Positions 35,969 through 44,157 of a stretch of DNA of 64,000 bases are shown here, in pieces (the first letter of the stretch is position 1; each line of letters opens with the position of its first letter). The position numbers were made by a program, and so were the translations under genes. The notes beneath the pieces were generated by a model, which saw only the letters and a list, made by a program, of their open reading frames with translations, was not told the DNA's origin and searched no databases. The DNA is from Prevotella sp. (GTDB lineage: Bacteria > Bacteroidota > Bacteroidia > Bacteroidales > Bacteroidaceae), in the NCBI GenBank assembly GCA_024697405.1, contig JAILFU010000163.1:1-64000 (forward strand), written 5' to 3'.

Positions 35969-38602
35969 ATGAAGACAAGAACACAGATAGGTTTATTATT
36001 ACTTATTTCCTGTTTATCATTCAGCCCGGTCAAGGCGCAAGACGTCACTATTGCCTTCGACCTGAGCCAGCAGGAGGGCCGACGCTTTAATCCTACTTGG
36101 GGACTGGACCAGGCGTGGATCAGCGAGCAGAACATGCGCAAGGGCATGAACCACATGGGCAAGGAGAACGTCGGCATCGGGCGCTCCTGCTTCCGCACAA
36201 ACAAGGCGCTCATCAACGACTCGGTACTCGACAACTCCGAGGTGAACAGGATGAAGCAGCGCAACCGCTGGCTAAACCTGGTCAGCGACACCCTGCCGGT
36301 CATTCTCACTGCCGACCAGGAAGGCGGCACCGACGAGTACTATGTGGTGAACAGAAGCTGCAATGTCAGCCATTGGGCAGCCAATATCAACAGCCATGTC
36401 CACTGGATGCAGGAAAACACAAAGCATCCCGTGCTGGGCGTGAGCATCTTCAACGAACCCGACTACTGGACTGTGGAGGAGGGGGCCACCACCGCCAAGC
36501 AGACACAGATTGCGAAGCTGCTGCGCGGAGGCACTTACCCGCACATGGACAGCGTGCTTCTGGCAGGAGGCAACACCCTCAACGACGACAAGGCCCTCGA
36601 GTGGTATAATGCCTCCAAGCAGTATTTCGACTGGGGCAACACCCACCAGCTGGCAGGCTCGTTTGCCAACTTTGCCAAGTTCTACGAGACTGTGGCCAGA
36701 GACGGCAAGGTGGGCTATGCCGACGAGATGCACAACGTGGGCGAGGCCATGATTCTCCTCGAATACGGCGGCACCGTCGGCATCTGGTGGGGCTTCGACA
36801 GCCGTGCACGCGGCGAGTTCTGCGACATCAGCCGCCACGGCGAGCGGCTGGCCTACGGCGAGCACCGCACCAACTGGACAGCGGCTAGCGTCTGGCGGCA
36901 TGACGACGGGCGCGCCAAGGCCTTCATCGGCTCCTCCGAACGGCAGGCGGCCACCACCACCTACCAGTTCGTCTCGCTCGACCGTGATGTCTACTTCGAC
37001 GGCCACGGCCCCCTGCGCCAGTTCACGATGGAGATTCCCGGCGGCAGGGTGGGGAGCTACCAGAACGGGCAGACCAATGCTGAGCGCGTCATCGACATTG
37101 AGTGGGGAGAGGACGTGCCGCCCATGGCTGTTACTGCCGGTGTCTACAAGCTTGTCAACAAGGGCAACGGCAATGCCGTCGCCGTGTCGGGCAGCAATAT
37201 CGTCACCACCCGCTATACAGGGGCGAAAGCCCAGCAGTGGAATGTCAGCCCCATAACCTCCCGCATCGGTGGCGATTACAGCTTCTACGACTTCCGCTGC
37301 GCCAGCAACGGCCGCATCTGCATGGACGTGGAAAACTACTCGTGCCTGAACAATGCCAACGTCATTGCCTATACGCCCAGCGAAAATGCGACGAGCAACC
37401 AGCAGTGGTACCTGCAATATGCCGGTGACGGCTACTACTACGTGCGCAACCGAGAGAGCGCCCTCTACCTGTCGGCACAATCCAACAAGACCTCCAGCGG
37501 CATCAACGTCCTCCAGCGCACGCTGCAGGCCGACTCCACCCTCCATGCCTGCCAGCTGTGGCGCCTGCTGCCCACAGACGTAGCCTACGACACAGAGGCT
37601 CCCGCTCAGCCCACGAACCTGATAGCCGAGGCACTGCCAGCCGCTGTTAGGCTCACTTGGAATACGGGCACGGAGGACGACCTCGGCGGCTACATGGTGA
37701 TAAGAGACGGCAACACCATCGCCCGCCATGTCTCTTCGCCATTCATCGACAATACTGCGTTGCCCGGCCATGACTATCTCTACAAGGTGAAGGCCATCGA
37801 CCTGGCTCAGAACCAGAGCATCCCCTCGGAGAGCGTTTCTGTAAGCATGGTCGCAGAGCCTGCCTTGGTGGCCCATTGGCCCATGGACGGCAGCGTGGAG
37901 GATGTCTCCGGCAATCAGCGTCATCCAGAGCCTGCTCTCTTCGAGGTAGAGTACTTTGACGATGCTGCCGTGGGCAGCGATGCCCTCTATTTCCGCAAGA
38001 ACCAATATCTGCAGCTGCCCACCAGCCTCGTGCAGGGCGATGAGCTGACCGTCAGCCTGTGGTTCAATCCCCTCAGCTCAAAGGCGTGGCAGCGTCTCTT
38101 CGACTTCGGCAGCGACACCAGCCACTACCTGTTCCTCACTCCCTATAATTCCTCGTCGCGCATGCGCCTGGCCATCAGAAACGGCGGCGACGAGCAGGTG
38201 CTCGACTGCCCCAGCCGCCTCTCCCTGCTGCGCTGGAAGCATGTGGCGGTGACCATGAAGCCCGGCCATAGCGCCATCTACATCGACGGCGAGAAAGTGG
38301 CAGAAACCGATGCCATCACCATCAGCCCAGCCGACGTGCACCCCGTGGTGAATTATCTGGGACGCAGCCGCTCCAGCAGCGACCCCTATCTCTCAGGCTA
38401 TGTCGACGATGTGCGCATCTACAACTATGCACTCAGTGCCGACGAGGTGGCTCTGCTCTTCGGCGAGGCATCCTCCGTCCATACTCCCGGCGCGACATCA
38501 GAGACTCAACCCTCCGCCATCTATTCACTGGACGGCAAACTCCTGCCGCAGCCACGCCACGGCTTGAATATTGTCGACGGAAAGAAAGAATGGCACGATT
38601 AA
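35969..38602 (+). CDS. Secreted multi-domain glycosidase-like protein with ricin-lectin, FN3 and LamG modules
   Basis: 877 residues. Signal peptide LLLLISCLSFSPVKAQ. Residues about 25-385 resemble a TIM-barrel glycosidase: VSIFNEPDYWTVEEG gives a typical Asn-Glu-Pro acid/base strand, and ILLEYGGTVGIWWGFDSR could carry the nucleophile, but I cannot place it in a GH family. A ricin B-type trefoil (NKGNGNAVAVSGSN, QQW repeats) covers about 390-535, FN3 about 545-630, and a LamG-like sandwich (LVAHWPMDGSVEDVSGNQRH) about 635-830. The tail IYSLDGKLLPQPRHGLNIV is a sorting-tag variant. It starts 31 bp after the GH128-like gene, so the two probably form an operon. Confidence 0.75.
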   Translation: MKTRTQIGLLLLISCLSFSPVKAQDVTIAFDLSQQEGRRFNPTWGLDQAWISEQNMRKGMNHMGKENVGIGRSCFRTNKALINDSVLDNSEVNRMKQRNRWLNLVSDTLPVILTADQEGGTDEYYVVNRSCNVSHWAANINSHVHWMQENTKHPVLGVSIFNEPDYWTVEEGATTAKQTQIAKLLRGGTYPHMDSVLLAGGNTLNDDKALEWYNASKQYFDWGNTHQLAGSFANFAKFYETVARDGKVGYADEMHNVGEAMILLEYGGTVGIWWGFDSRARGEFCDISRHGERLAYGEHRTNWTAASVWRHDDGRAKAFIGSSERQAATTTYQFVSLDRDVYFDGHGPLRQFTMEIPGGRVGSYQNGQTNAERVIDIEWGEDVPPMAVTAGVYKLVNKGNGNAVAVSGSNIVTTRYTGAKAQQWNVSPITSRIGGDYSFYDFRCASNGRICMDVENYSCLNNANVIAYTPSENATSNQQWYLQYAGDGYYYVRNRESALYLSAQSNKTSSGINVLQRTLQADSTLHACQLWRLLPTDVAYDTEAPAQPTNLIAEALPAAVRLTWNTGTEDDLGGYMVIRDGNTIARHVSSPFIDNTALPGHDYLYKVKAIDLAQNQSIPSESVSVSMVAEPALVAHWPMDGSVEDVSGNQRHPEPALFEVEYFDDAAVGSDALYFRKNQYLQLPTSLVQGDELTVSLWFNPLSSKAWQRLFDFGSDTSHYLFLTPYNSSSRMRLAIRNGGDEQVLDCPSRLSLLRWKHVAVTMKPGHSAIYIDGEKVAETDAITISPADVHPVVNYLGRSRSSSDPYLSGYVDDVRIYNYALSADEVALLFGEASSVHTPGATSETQPSAIYSLDGKLLPQPRHGLNIVDGKKEWHD

Positions 38603-38640
38603 GCCCAAAACGCCCTTAGTGCCTAACCCGTAACACTAAA

Positions 38641-39549
38641 CTAAATTCCCAGGCCGTCTTGGAACGATACGTCTACTGCCTTGCTCTGCAGAATACGGGA
38701 GTAAGGCGGTACGTCGTGTGTGAGCCAGATGTTGCCGCCGATGACTGAGTCGTGGCCGATGGTGATGCGCCCCAGGATAGAAGCATTAGAGTAGACGGTA
38801 ACGTTGTCCTCGATGATGGGGTGGCGTGGAATGTTGAGCATGTTGCCGTCGGCGTCGTACTTGAAGCTTTTGGCACCTAGGGTGACGCCTTGGTAGAGGG
38901 TGACGTGGTTTCCGATGATGGTGGTCTCGCCGATGACGACACCTGTGCCGTGGTCTATGGCGAAATACTCGCCGATGGTGGCTCCGGGGTGAATGTCGAT
39001 GCCCGTCTTGGAGTGGGCCTGCTCGGTGATGATGCGCGGAATGACGGGTACCTGCATCTGGTGGAGCACATGTGCCAGGCGGTAGTGGGTCATCGTGTTC
39101 ACCACGGGGTAGCAGTAGATGACTTCGCCGTAGTTCGTCGCCGCCGGGTCGTTCTGGAACATTGCCTCCACGTCGGTGTAGAGCAGCCGCTTCACTTCGG
39201 GCAGCTGGTCGATGAAGCGCAGGGCCATTTCCTCGGCATTCGGCAGCACGTCCTCCTCGGTGCAGTCTTCGCAGAACTGCAGTCCGCGTGCTATCTGCCG
39301 GCGCAGCACGGTGTAGAACTCCTCCATGTTCACGCCGATGTAGTGCTGGCGAATCAGTTCCTCTGGCTGCCGCTTATAGAAATAGTCGGTGAAGATGATG
39401 CTCTTCGCCAGGCTGATGATGTGGCGCACTTCCTCCACGCTGGGCAATGGTGCCGACCCTGCGGGCATCATCGCTTCTTCCTTACCGTCTAATTTCGAGA
39501 GTTGTGCCACGTTGCGCAGCAGCACCTCGTTAATCCGTTTCTGGTTCAT
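38641..39549 (-). CDS. cysE: Serine O-acetyltransferase
   Basis: Makes O-acetylserine for cysteine synthesis. 302 residues: a helical N-terminal part to about 165, then the left-handed beta-helix with hexapeptide repeats: GIDIHPGATIGEYFAIDHGTG (catalytic Asp/His region), VVIGETTIIGNHVTLYQGVTLG, and IEDNVTVYSNASILGRITIG. The C-terminal tail lacks the usual IGYGI-type ending but does end in GLGI, the kind of tail that contacts the sulfhydrylase. It lies 14 bp downstream of rsgA. Confidence 0.93.
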   Translation of the reverse strand: MNQKRINEVLLRNVAQLSKLDGKEEAMMPAGSAPLPSVEEVRHIISLAKSIIFTDYFYKRQPEELIRQHYIGVNMEEFYTVLRRQIARGLQFCEDCTEEDVLPNAEEMALRFIDQLPEVKRLLYTDVEAMFQNDPAATNYGEVIYCYPVVNTMTHYRLAHVLHQMQVPVIPRIITEQAHSKTGIDIHPGATIGEYFAIDHGTGVVIGETTIIGNHVTLYQGVTLGAKSFKYDADGNMLNIPRHPIIEDNVTVYSNASILGRITIGHDSVIGGNIWLTHDVPPYSRILQSKAVDVSFQDGLGI

Positions 39550-39563
39550 ATATAATAATGTAG

Positions 39564-40526
39564 CTAGTAAGCTTCGCGGTATTTGGCCTCGTCCTTGTCG
39601 TGGAGCATGGAGAGGTAGCTCTGGTAGCGGCTTTGGGCAATGTAGTGGCTGTCCAAGGCTTGGAGCACGGCGCAGCCCGGCTCGTGGGTGTGGGTGCAGT
39701 TGCTGAAGCGGCAGTCCTTGGAGAAGCGGAATATCTCTTTGAAGTAGCCGCTAATTTCTTCTGGCTCCATGTCGAAGGTGCCGAAGCCCTTGATGCCCGG
39801 CGTGTCGATGAGGTAGGAGGGGGAAGAGATGAGCGATGAGGAGTGGTGGAGGGGAATCATCTCGCTGAAGGTGGTGGTGTGCTGTCCGGTGTTGTGGGCT
39901 TCGCTCAGCTCGGCGGTGCGCAGGTTTGCGCCGGGCACCAAGGTGTTGATGAGCGTCGACTTGCCCACGCCGCTGTTGCCGCTCAGCAAGGTGATCTTTC
40001 CCTCGAGCAGGGGGCGCAGCCGGTCGATGCCCAAGCCGGTGGTGGCCGAGATCTGCAGGCACTGGTAGCCGATGGTCTCGTAGAGCTGCAGCATCATCTG
40101 CTGGTAGTGCTGCTCATCGTCGCTGAGCAGGTCGGTCTTGTTGAACAGGAGGATGACGGGCACCCTGTATGCCTCGGCCGAGGCCAGGAAGCGGTCGATG
40201 AAGGTGGTGGAGGTCTGCGGGTTGGCCACGGTGACGATGAGCAGCGCCTGGTCGACGTTGGCAGCCAGTATATGGCTCTGCTTCGACAGGTTGATGCTCT
40301 TGCGGATGATGTAGTTGCGGCGGTCCCCGATGTCGGTGATGAAGCATCCGTCGCGGCCTTCTGCGGCCGGGGTGGTGATGGTCACCCTGTCGCCTACGGC
40401 CACGGGGTTCGTGGTGCGTATGCCCTTCAGGCGGAAGTTGCCTTTCACCTTACAAGGAATCAGCTGGTCATCGTCTGTGCGGACGATGTACCAGCTGCCT
40501 GTGTTTTTTACGACCAAGCCCTTCAT
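39564..40526 (-). CDS. rsgA: Ribosome small subunit-dependent GTPase A
   Basis: A late 30S assembly GTPase with circularly permuted motifs: N-terminal OB fold (to about 70), G4 LLFNKTD, G1 [12 protein letters not shown] (about 190), G3 [10 protein letters not shown], and the C-terminal zinc site ([14 protein letters not shown]). 320 residues. Between FSEM and YLIDTPG there is an extra serine/leucine-rich loop ([14 protein letters not shown]), about nine residues longer than I expect for Bacteroidales RsgA and built from CTC/ATC/TCC-rich DNA. The gene lies 10 bp downstream of the NfnAB-like gene. Confidence 0.95.
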   Translation of the reverse strand: MKGLVVKNTGSWYIVRTDDDQLIPCKVKGNFRLKGIRTTNPVAVGDRVTITTPAAEGRDGCFITDIGDRRNYIIRKSINLSKQSHILAANVDQALLIVTVANPQTSTTFIDRFLASAEAYRVPVILLFNKTDLLSDDEQHYQQMMLQLYETIGYQCLQISATTGLGIDRLRPLLEGKITLLSGNSGVGKSTLINTLVPGANLRTAELSEAHNTGQHTTTFSEMIPLHHSSSLISSPSYLIDTPGIKGFGTFDMEPEEISGYFKEIFRFSKDCRFSNCTHTHEPGCAVLQALDSHYIAQSRYQSYLSMLHDKDEAKYREAY

Positions 40527-40536
40527 TCCTTATTTC

Positions 40537-42885
40537 TCATTCTTCATTCCTCAGGTGCTTGTCCATGTGCTCGGCGGCACGGCGGCCGTCGCCCATGGCC
40601 AGAATCACGGTGGCGCCGCCACGAACGATGTCGCCGCCTGCGAAGATTTCGGGTCGTGCCGACTGCATGCCCTCGTTCACCACGATGGTGTTCTTGCGGC
40701 CCAGCTCGAGGCCCTGTATGCTCTTCGGCACCAGCGGGTTGGGGCTGACGCCTACGGCCACGATGACCTGGTCGACGTCGAGCGTCACGGTCTGCCCTTC
40801 CACGGGGACAGGCGAACGGCGTCCGCTGGCGTCGGGCTCGCCCAGTTCCATCACCTGGAGCACGGCTTGGCAGACGGCACCGTTCTCGTCGGCCTTGTAC
40901 TCGATGGGGTTGTGCAGCGTGAGGAAGTTGATGCCCTCCTCCTTGGCATGCTTCACCTCCTCCAGACGTGCAGGCATCTCCTGCTCGGAGCGGCGATAGA
41001 CCAGCGTGACGTTGCCACCCAGTCGCTTGGCCGTGCGGCATGAGTCCATGGCCGTGTTGCCGCCGCCAACCACGAGCACGTTCTTGCCCAGGTTGATGGG
41101 TGTGTCGGTGGCGGGGTTGGCAGCGTCCATCAGGTTGACACGCGTCAGGTATTCGTTGCTCGACATGATGTTGATGGAGTTCTCGCCGGGGATGTTCATG
41201 AAGTTGGGCAGTCCGGCACCGCTGCCTACGAAGATGCCCTTGAAGCCGGCTGCTTCCAGCTGCTCCACGCTGATGGTCTTGCCCACGATGACGTCTGTCT
41301 GGAAGTGAACGCCCATCTTGGCCAGGTTCTCTATCTCCACGTCGACGATTTTGTTTGGCAGACGGAACTCGGGGATGCCATATTTCAGCACGCCGCCTAT
41401 CTCGTGCAGGGCTTCGAAGACGTAGACGTCGTAGCCCATCTTCACCATGTCGCCGGCGAAGCTCAGTCCGGCGGGACCGCTGCCCACGACGGCAATCTTG
41501 ATGCCGTTCGACGGGGCGATGTCGGGCAGGGAGATGTTGCCGCTCTCGCGCTCGTAGTCGGCGGCGAAGCGCTCCAGATAGCCGATGGCCACGGGCTTGG
41601 AGTTCATCTTCAGGTGTATGCACTTGCTCTCGCACTGCTTCTCCTGCGGACAAACGCGGCCACAGACGGCGGGCAGGGCGGATGTCTTTTTCAGCACGCG
41701 GGCGGCGGCGAGGATGTCGCCCCGCTCAATGTTCTTCACGAAGCCGGGGATGTCGATGTTCACCGGACAGCCCTCCACGCAGCTGGGCTTTCCACAGTCC
41801 AGACAGCGCTTGGCCTCCTGCATGGCCATCTCTTTCGTCAGGCCGATGTTTACCTCCTCGGTGCGGGTGGTGGCACGGTAGACGGGGTCTAGCTCGGGCA
41901 TGACGACACGCTCGATGGCCAGCCGCTCCTTGGGCTTCATCGAAGCACGAAGCTCCTTGCGCCAACTGTCCTCTTCTGCCTCCGAGGGGGCTTCTGCAGG
42001 CTTGCTTGCAAGGGAAGGGGCTATGGTGCGCTTCTCGGAGGGCGAAGGGGCGGCTTCTTTGGTCAGGTGCTCCTCGTAGTGCTCCATCTCCTCCTGTTCG
42101 GCGCGCTTGAAGGTGCCCATGCGCTTGAACATTTCATCCCAGTCGACGAGGGCGCCGTCGAACTCCGGGCCGTCGATGCATACGAATTTCGTCTTGCCGC
42201 CGATGGTGAGTCGGCAGGCGCCGCACATGCCCGTTCCGTCGACCATGATGGTGTTCAGGCTCACCTCGCAGGGGATGCCGTGTTTCTGGGCGGTGAGGTT
42301 TGAGAATTTCATCATGATGGGAGGGCCGATGGCAAACACCTTGTCCACGTGCTCCTGCTCGATGAACTTCTCTATTCCTACGGTCACCACGCCTTTCTCG
42401 CCGTAGCTGCCGTCGTCGGTCATGATGATGACCTCGTCGGAGCTCTCGCGCACCTTGTCTTCTAATATGATGAGGTCTTTGCTCCTGCCGGCCATCACCG
42501 AGAGCACACGGTTGCCAGCCTTCTTCAGGGCCTGGATGATGGGCAGCATGGGGGCCACGCCCAGTCCGCCACCGGCGCATACCACCGTTCCGAACTTCTC
42601 GATGCGGGTGGGATTGCCCAGCGGGCCTACCACGTCGGCTATGTAGTCGCCTTCGTTGAGCGAGCATAGTTTCTTACTGGAGAGACCCACCATCTGCACC
42701 ACCAGCGTGATGGTGCCTTTGTCCACGTCGGCAGCGGCGATGGTGAGTGGCATGCGCTCGCCCTTCTGGTCGACACGCACAATGACGAAGTTACCGGCCT
42801 TGCGGCTCTTGGCAATCAGCGGAGCCTCAATCTCGAAGAGAAAGACCTTCTCTGAGAATTGTTCTTTTCTGACAATTTTATTCAT
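40537..42885 (-). CDS. Fused ferredoxin-NADP reductase (PyrK-like) / glutamate-synthase-beta-like flavoprotein (NfnAB or SudAB fusion)
   Basis: 782 residues. Residues 1-275 are a ferredoxin-NADP reductase/PyrK-type domain (GNPTRIEKFGTVVCAGGGLG, then CGACRLTIGG and FVCIDGPEFDG for a [2Fe-2S] cluster). From about 330 it is NfnB/GltD-like: [4Fe-4S] motifs CLDCGKPSCVEGCPV and CGRVCPQEKQCESKC, an FAD dinucleotide fold VVGSGPAGLSFAGDM and an NADPH fold VVGGGNTAMDSCRTAKRLGG. The family does NADH/ferredoxin:NADP transhydrogenation or sulfide-dependent chemistry; which applies here is unknown. The linker (EAAPSPSEKRTIAPSLASKP) is Pro/Ser/Ala-rich and seems expanded. It heads an operon with rsgA and cysE. 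Confidence 0.92.
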   Translation of the reverse strand: MNKIVRKEQFSEKVFLFEIEAPLIAKSRKAGNFVIVRVDQKGERMPLTIAAADVDKGTITLVVQMVGLSSKKLCSLNEGDYIADVVGPLGNPTRIEKFGTVVCAGGGLGVAPMLPIIQALKKAGNRVLSVMAGRSKDLIILEDKVRESSDEVIIMTDDGSYGEKGVVTVGIEKFIEQEHVDKVFAIGPPIMMKFSNLTAQKHGIPCEVSLNTIMVDGTGMCGACRLTIGGKTKFVCIDGPEFDGALVDWDEMFKRMGTFKRAEQEEMEHYEEHLTKEAAPSPSEKRTIAPSLASKPAEAPSEAEEDSWRKELRASMKPKERLAIERVVMPELDPVYRATTRTEEVNIGLTKEMAMQEAKRCLDCGKPSCVEGCPVNIDIPGFVKNIERGDILAAARVLKKTSALPAVCGRVCPQEKQCESKCIHLKMNSKPVAIGYLERFAADYERESGNISLPDIAPSNGIKIAVVGSGPAGLSFAGDMVKMGYDVYVFEALHEIGGVLKYGIPEFRLPNKIVDVEIENLAKMGVHFQTDVIVGKTISVEQLEAAGFKGIFVGSGAGLPNFMNIPGENSINIMSSNEYLTRVNLMDAANPATDTPINLGKNVLVVGGGNTAMDSCRTAKRLGGNVTLVYRRSEQEMPARLEEVKHAKEEGINFLTLHNPIEYKADENGAVCQAVLQVMELGEPDASGRRSPVPVEGQTVTLDVDQVIVAVGVSPNPLVPKSIQGLELGRKNTIVVNEGMQSARPEIFAGGDIVRGGATVILAMGDGRRAAEHMDKHLRNEE

Positions 42886-42915
42886 TCTATAGTGTGCTTT
42901 GTTTCATTTTGGCTG

Positions 42916-42923
42916 CAAAGGTA
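42916..42923 (-). promoter_or_regulatory. -7 box of the nfnAB-rsgA-cysE operon
   Basis: The minus strand reads TACCTTTG, 31 bp before the ATG. Confidence 0.6.
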
Positions 42924-43020
42924 CTAAGAAGTGAGCAAAACGCAAAGGAAAAAGCGTGTTTTTTAACGAAAGTGAATCTTTTCTTGTCCGGCAGACATGG
43001 GGTGGGGGAGCGCGTGTTTG

Positions 43021-43596
43021 TCAATACAAGAGCAGCAGTCCGGCAAAGCCTGCCATGAGAATCATCCGGATGGGGTTCACCTTGAATACCTTTGTTCCCA
43101 CGAACGTAGCCACGAAGAGGAAGATGCTGATCCAGAACTGCCAGGGGTTCTCCTTCGGCGTGGAGAAGTTCTCGGCAGTACAGAGCAGCAGGGTGGCAGC
43201 GGCCAGCAATCCCACCACAGCGGGGCGGAGTCCGGCGAAGACGGCCTGCACCACGGGGTGCTTCATGTGCTTGATGAACAGCTTGGCGATGAGCATCATC
43301 AGGATGAGCGACGGCAGCACCAGCGCAAAGGTGGCCACACAGGAGCCGAGGACAGCCATGCCCTCGCCCATGCCGGCATTGTGGATGGCAGTATATCCGC
43401 AATAGGTGGCCGAGTTGATGCCGATGGGGCCGGGCGTCATTTGGCTGATGGCCACGATGTCGGTAAACTCGCTGGTGGTCATCCAGTGCCAATGGTGCAC
43501 CACCTCGCCCTGAATGAGAGAGAGCATCCCGTAGCCGCCGCCGAAGCCAAAGAGGCCAATCTGGAAGAAGGTGATGAAAAGCTGTAGGAAAATCAT
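43021..43596 (-). CDS. Half-size chromate-transporter (ChrA) family membrane protein
   Basis: 191 residues with about six hydrophobic segments. The start is at MIFLQLFITFFQIGLFGFGG (ATG); the track's TTG start adds nine charged residues. The ChrA signature FGFGGGYGMLSLIQGEVV and the ISQMTPGPIGINSATYCG loop are intact. In many Bacteroidetes two half-size ChrA genes sit side by side; here there is only one, and the partner is not found on either side within this window. The substrate may be chromate or another anion. Confidence 0.88.
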   Translation of the reverse strand: MIFLQLFITFFQIGLFGFGGGYGMLSLIQGEVVHHWHWMTTSEFTDIVAISQMTPGPIGINSATYCGYTAIHNAGMGEGMAVLGSCVATFALVLPSLILMMLIAKLFIKHMKHPVVQAVFAGLRPAVVGLLAAATLLLCTAENFSTPKENPWQFWISIFLFVATFVGTKVFKVNPIRMILMAGFAGLLLLY

Positions 43597-43842
43597 TGCC
43601 TTATATGGATTCAAGTTTCGCAAGCTTAACTTGCAAGTAGTAAAGTAGTAAGTAGTAAGGAGGTAAATAAGCTCCTAATGGTGGCTGGAGTGCCCCTTTG
43701 GGGCAGGAATCTTTCAAATCTTTACAAATCAGACAAATATTTTGATAGATTTGATTAGATTTGTAAGATTTCTCGCCGCAGGCGACTACCTCGGGATGTT
43801 ATCACAACATTGAAAATAATAAACTTAGGTAATGATATAGCA

Positions 43843-44038
43843 GTCGACCCAGGACATCTTCTCCGGCGGTAGCCACTCCCCTCCCTTCAAGGGGAGGGGC
43901 AGGGGTGGGGTCTCTAATATCCTCAACGAATCTCTTATCGTTTGTTCTTCTCGGCGGAAAAAGTTACAGACCCCACCCCTGCCCCTCCCCTTGAGGGGAG
44001 GGGAGTGGCTACCGCCGGAGAAGATGTCCTGGGTCAAC
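43843..44038. mobile_element. MITE-like element: 68-bp near-perfect inverted repeat with 54-bp loop
   Basis: The arms 43846-43913 and 43968-44035 differ by one base; with one further mismatch they extend to GTCGACCC/GGGTCAAC at the ends. Each arm contains its own smaller palindrome (CCCTCCCTTCAAGGGGAGGG type), so the structure is nested. The loop is AT-rich and unpaired. No transposase and no obvious target-site duplication are seen, so mobility is inferred only from the form. Confidence 0.6.
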
Positions 44039-44057
44039 AACTATGTCATTTCCTAAC

Positions 44058-44103
44058 ATTTTCCACAATTAGTGAATAAGATTTTCCGTAATTAGCGAAT
44101 AAC
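44058..44103. repeat. 23-bp tandem pair upstream of the metal permease
   Basis: The units 44058-44080 and 44081-44103 both follow ATTTTCC..AATTAG.GAATAA and differ at four positions. They sit 41-86 bp upstream of the -7 box, where an operator or activator site could lie. Confidence 0.7.
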
Positions 44104-44143
44104 ATTTTTCTTCAAAAAGCTGTTCTAATTCAAGAATTTGTTG

Positions 44144-44151
44144 TACCTTTG
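44144..44151 (+). promoter_or_regulatory. -7 box of the metal permease gene
   Basis: TACCTTTG ends only 6 bp before the ATG at 44158, so the transcript is probably leaderless or nearly so. It overlaps the TTG start of the ORF track. Confidence 0.6.
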
Positions 44152-44157
44152 CATCCG

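Larger units (their letters stand above)
43597..44157. other. Gene-free gap upstream of the metal permease
   Basis: There are 561 bp with no credible ORF. From left to right: AGTAGTAA-type short repeats with a small hairpin near 43660, a GCCCCTTTGGGGC hairpin near 43700, AAATCT/AGATTT simple repeats (43711-43772), the 68-bp inverted repeat, the 23-bp tandem pair and the permease promoter box. I see no clear chrA promoter. Confidence 0.7.

Noticed and set aside
27192-38602. A polysaccharide utilization locus (PUL)
   Set aside because: Three large carbohydrate-active genes are clustered, but no SusC/SusD pair, hybrid two-component system or ECF sigma/anti-sigma pair is present, so the term is not justified here.
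42887-43492. 201-aa minus-strand ORF overlapping chrA
   Set aside because: The other frame encodes an intact ChrA signature; this ORF is a shadow.
43825-44040. 71-aa minus-strand ORF
   Set aside because: It lies entirely within the 68-bp inverted repeat element; the reading frame follows from the palindrome.
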